Source of the DNA: Chitinophaga pinensis
GTDB taxonomy: Bacteria > Planctomycetota > Phycisphaerae > Phycisphaerales > SM1A02
Length of the DNA stretch: 9,243 nt
Direction: 5' to 3'
Assembly (NCBI GenBank): GCA_943329105.2
Contig: CALQCP020000079.1
Span: 1-9,243 of the forward strand
Position numbers and translations under genes: made by a program. This document shows positions 6,538 to 9,243 of this stretch, in pieces. The notes under the pieces are model-generated. The model was not told the DNA's origin and did no database searches. It was given only the letters and a program-made list of their open reading frames with translations. Positions within the stretch are counted from its first letter, which is position 1, and each line of letters starts with the position of its first letter.

Positions 6538-8067
6538 ATGCCGCAGTACATCAACCATCAAGCCGCTCCCGTCATTCGAATTGGTTCATCGGTCCTCTTC
6601 ATTGCATCGATCGCCGCCGTGATGGGTTCGCTGCCGGTGCCGCAGGCAACCACTGTGGCGACCGCCGTGCCGGCCGACAAGTCCGCCGAACGAACGATGA
6701 TTGGTTTCGAGCCCCTGTGCATGGCCGAGATGCCTGGTGTGCCGATGTCGCTCTGCTTCATGCCCGGGACGTCCGCGGAAGAAGTGAACCAAGTCACCCA
6801 GCGATTGGTGTCGCAGTGGGCCAAGGACCTTGCAGAGCGCCCGTTGGCAGGCGAGGGTGATGGCGGCACCGCATACTTCTCTTCTACGCGATGGCAGTTG
6901 ACCGGTAGCTCTGCGCAAGGTGCACCAGCAAACCTGACCTGGTCGATGCCTGCCGACGGTCTTTCAATTCCGGACGACCTTGCCGGCGGTGCCGCTTCGC
7001 CGAACAACCTGAATGCCACGTTCGTCACCAAGTTTGGATCGCTTGAGGCGGGCAAGAGTCTGCTTCGACAGGTCTATGCGCGCTGGTCTGAACTCTCGGG
7101 CGTCAACTACACCGAGGTCACCGATGACAATGCAGCGTGGGGCGCATTGGGTAGTACTACGCGCGGGGACATTCGAGTGGTTGGTCGTACATTCGCCAAC
7201 GCCGGAGGCGTCTTGGCGTACAACTTCTTCCCAAACAATGGCGACATGGTGATCGTCACCTCCAATAGCAACGCTTGGTCGGCGGCCAACAATCAGCGGT
7301 ATTTCCGCAACATCATCGCCCATGAACATGGCCACGGATTGGGCTTTGATCACGTCTGCCCAGCCAACAGCTCGAAGCTGATGGAGCCGTTCATCACCAC
7401 TTCCTTTGATGGTCCGCAGAACGATGACATCCGCGCCGCGCAGCGTCAGTATGGAGACAACTACGAGCCCAACGACACCTATAACACCGGCTCGGCGGTC
7501 ATCAATGAGTCTGGCTCGACCTCGCTCCCCAATCTTTCAATTGATGACAACTCTGATGTTGATTATTTCAAGTTCAACGCCAACATTGGTGCAACCATCA
7601 CGGTGCGCGTCAGTCCTCAGGGGCCGGCCAGCTACCTCAATGGCACCCAGAATGCCAATGGCTCTTGCAGTGCCGGCACTAGCTTTCTGCCACTTGCCGT
7701 TCATGATCTTGTTCTGAGTATCTACCGCGGAACGAGCACGACGCCACTCATTTCACAGAATGTGTCCGCGCTGGGCGTTGCCGAATCAATCACCAACTAC
7801 CCGGTGCTTGCATCCGATGTGTACTCAATCAAAGTGTCGTCAGCTTCAACGACCGATGACGTGCAGCTCTACTCCATGATTACCACTATTGTCGCCACTG
7901 CTCCGCTCATTGGAGACTTTGATGGCAACGGCTCCGTCGGTGGTGGCGACCTGGGAATTCTCCTTGCAGTGTGGGGGCCAATCACCTGCGGCTCGCCATA
8001 TGACCTCAATGGCGATTGCGTGATTGACGGCGCCGACTTGGCAGACTTCCTGACGCGTTGGACTTGA
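6538..8067 (+). CDS. Secreted metzincin (matrixin-like) zinc protease with PPC-like and dockerin-like domains
   Basis: The 509-residue product is probably an exported zinc endopeptidase. A signal-like segment lies at about 12-36 (hydrophobic SSVLFIASIAAVMGSLP). The catalytic part contains HEHGHGLGFDH at 262-272, an exact HExxHxxGxxH metzincin site (ligands His262, His266, His272; base Glu263), and SSKLMEPF with Met282 as the probable Met-turn. NDDIRAAQRQYG (295-306) is the usual end of a matrixin domain. Residues about 309-447 begin YEPNDTYNTGSA and include DNSDVDYFKFN, resembling a PPC (pre-peptidase C-terminal) beta domain. The end carries two calcium-type loops: Asp460-x-Asp462-x-Asn464-Gly to Asp471, and Asp489-x-Asn491-Gly-Asp493 to Asp500. 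No classical cysteine-switch motif was seen in the stretch before the catalytic domain. The ATG at 6538 is chosen because it gives a normal signal peptide; a TTG at 6439 adds a polar, Pro-rich 33 residues. No Shine-Dalgarno is seen. It is convergent with smc. Confidence 0.88.
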   Translation: MPQYINHQAAPVIRIGSSVLFIASIAAVMGSLPVPQATTVATAVPADKSAERTMIGFEPLCMAEMPGVPMSLCFMPGTSAEEVNQVTQRLVSQWAKDLAERPLAGEGDGGTAYFSSTRWQLTGSSAQGAPANLTWSMPADGLSIPDDLAGGAASPNNLNATFVTKFGSLEAGKSLLRQVYARWSELSGVNYTEVTDDNAAWGALGSTTRGDIRVVGRTFANAGGVLAYNFFPNNGDMVIVTSNSNAWSAANNQRYFRNIIAHEHGHGLGFDHVCPANSSKLMEPFITTSFDGPQNDDIRAAQRQYGDNYEPNDTYNTGSAVINESGSTSLPNLSIDDNSDVDYFKFNANIGATITVRVSPQGPASYLNGTQNANGSCSAGTSFLPLAVHDLVLSIYRGTSTTPLISQNVSALGVAESITNYPVLASDVYSIKVSSASTTDDVQLYSMITTIVATAPLIGDFDGNGSVGGGDLGILLAVWGPITCGSPYDLNGDCVIDGADLADFLTRWT

Positions 8068-8079
8068 TTCAAACCCCGA

Positions 8080-9243
<1,164 letters not shown>

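Overview
The window looks like a piece of a Planctomycetota chromosome, most likely class Phycisphaerae. The main clues are a single large SecDF fusion with oversized periplasmic domains, SMC with the LSGGEKT form of the signature motif, and a secreted protease ending in the short dockerin-like calcium-loop tail (ADLxxxLxxW type) common on exported proteins of that class. Base composition is moderately GC-rich. Most starts lack a clear Shine-Dalgarno site. The lineage call is inference; no rRNA is present to confirm it.

Layout, left to right. (1) Positions 1-5346 hold a same-strand cluster: the C-terminal end of a probable rhomboid-type protein, tgt (tRNA-guanine transglycosylase), yajC, and a fused secDF. 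The first three genes overlap by 4 bases at each junction (GTGA, ATGA), which suggests translational coupling. tgt-yajC-secD-secF is a classic conserved order. (2) Positions 5425-6303 hold a membrane-anchored protein with a long Ala/Gly/Pro/Thr linker and two LysM domains. It is preceded by the only strong ribosome binding site in the window and followed by a textbook intrinsic terminator (6335-6389). (3) Positions 6538-8067 hold a secreted metzincin-type zinc protease with a PPC-like domain and a dockerin-like tail. (4) Convergent to it, with only 12 bases between stop codons, is the C-terminal third of SMC on the minus strand, running off the right edge.

How the genes fit together. YajC and SecDF are accessory subunits of the Sec translocon and use the proton gradient to pull exported proteins out of the membrane. 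The LysM protein and the protease carry export signals and are plausible Sec clients. Tgt inserts preQ1 at the wobble position of GUN-anticodon tRNAs on the way to queuosine and is tied to yajC/secDF by conserved gene order, not by a known shared function. SMC belongs to chromosome organisation and is unrelated to the rest.

I did not find a clearly new multi-gene system. The features most worth a second look are the architecture of SecDF (extra N-terminal membrane segment, two large periplasmic insertions, loss of a usual His-Asp pair in a SecF helix), the metzincin/PPC/dockerin-like domain combination, and a repeat-encoded Gln/Asn/Ser tail on SMC. No tRNA, rRNA, CRISPR array, insertion sequence or phage gene was recognised. 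No stretch longer than 300 bases lacks a gene.
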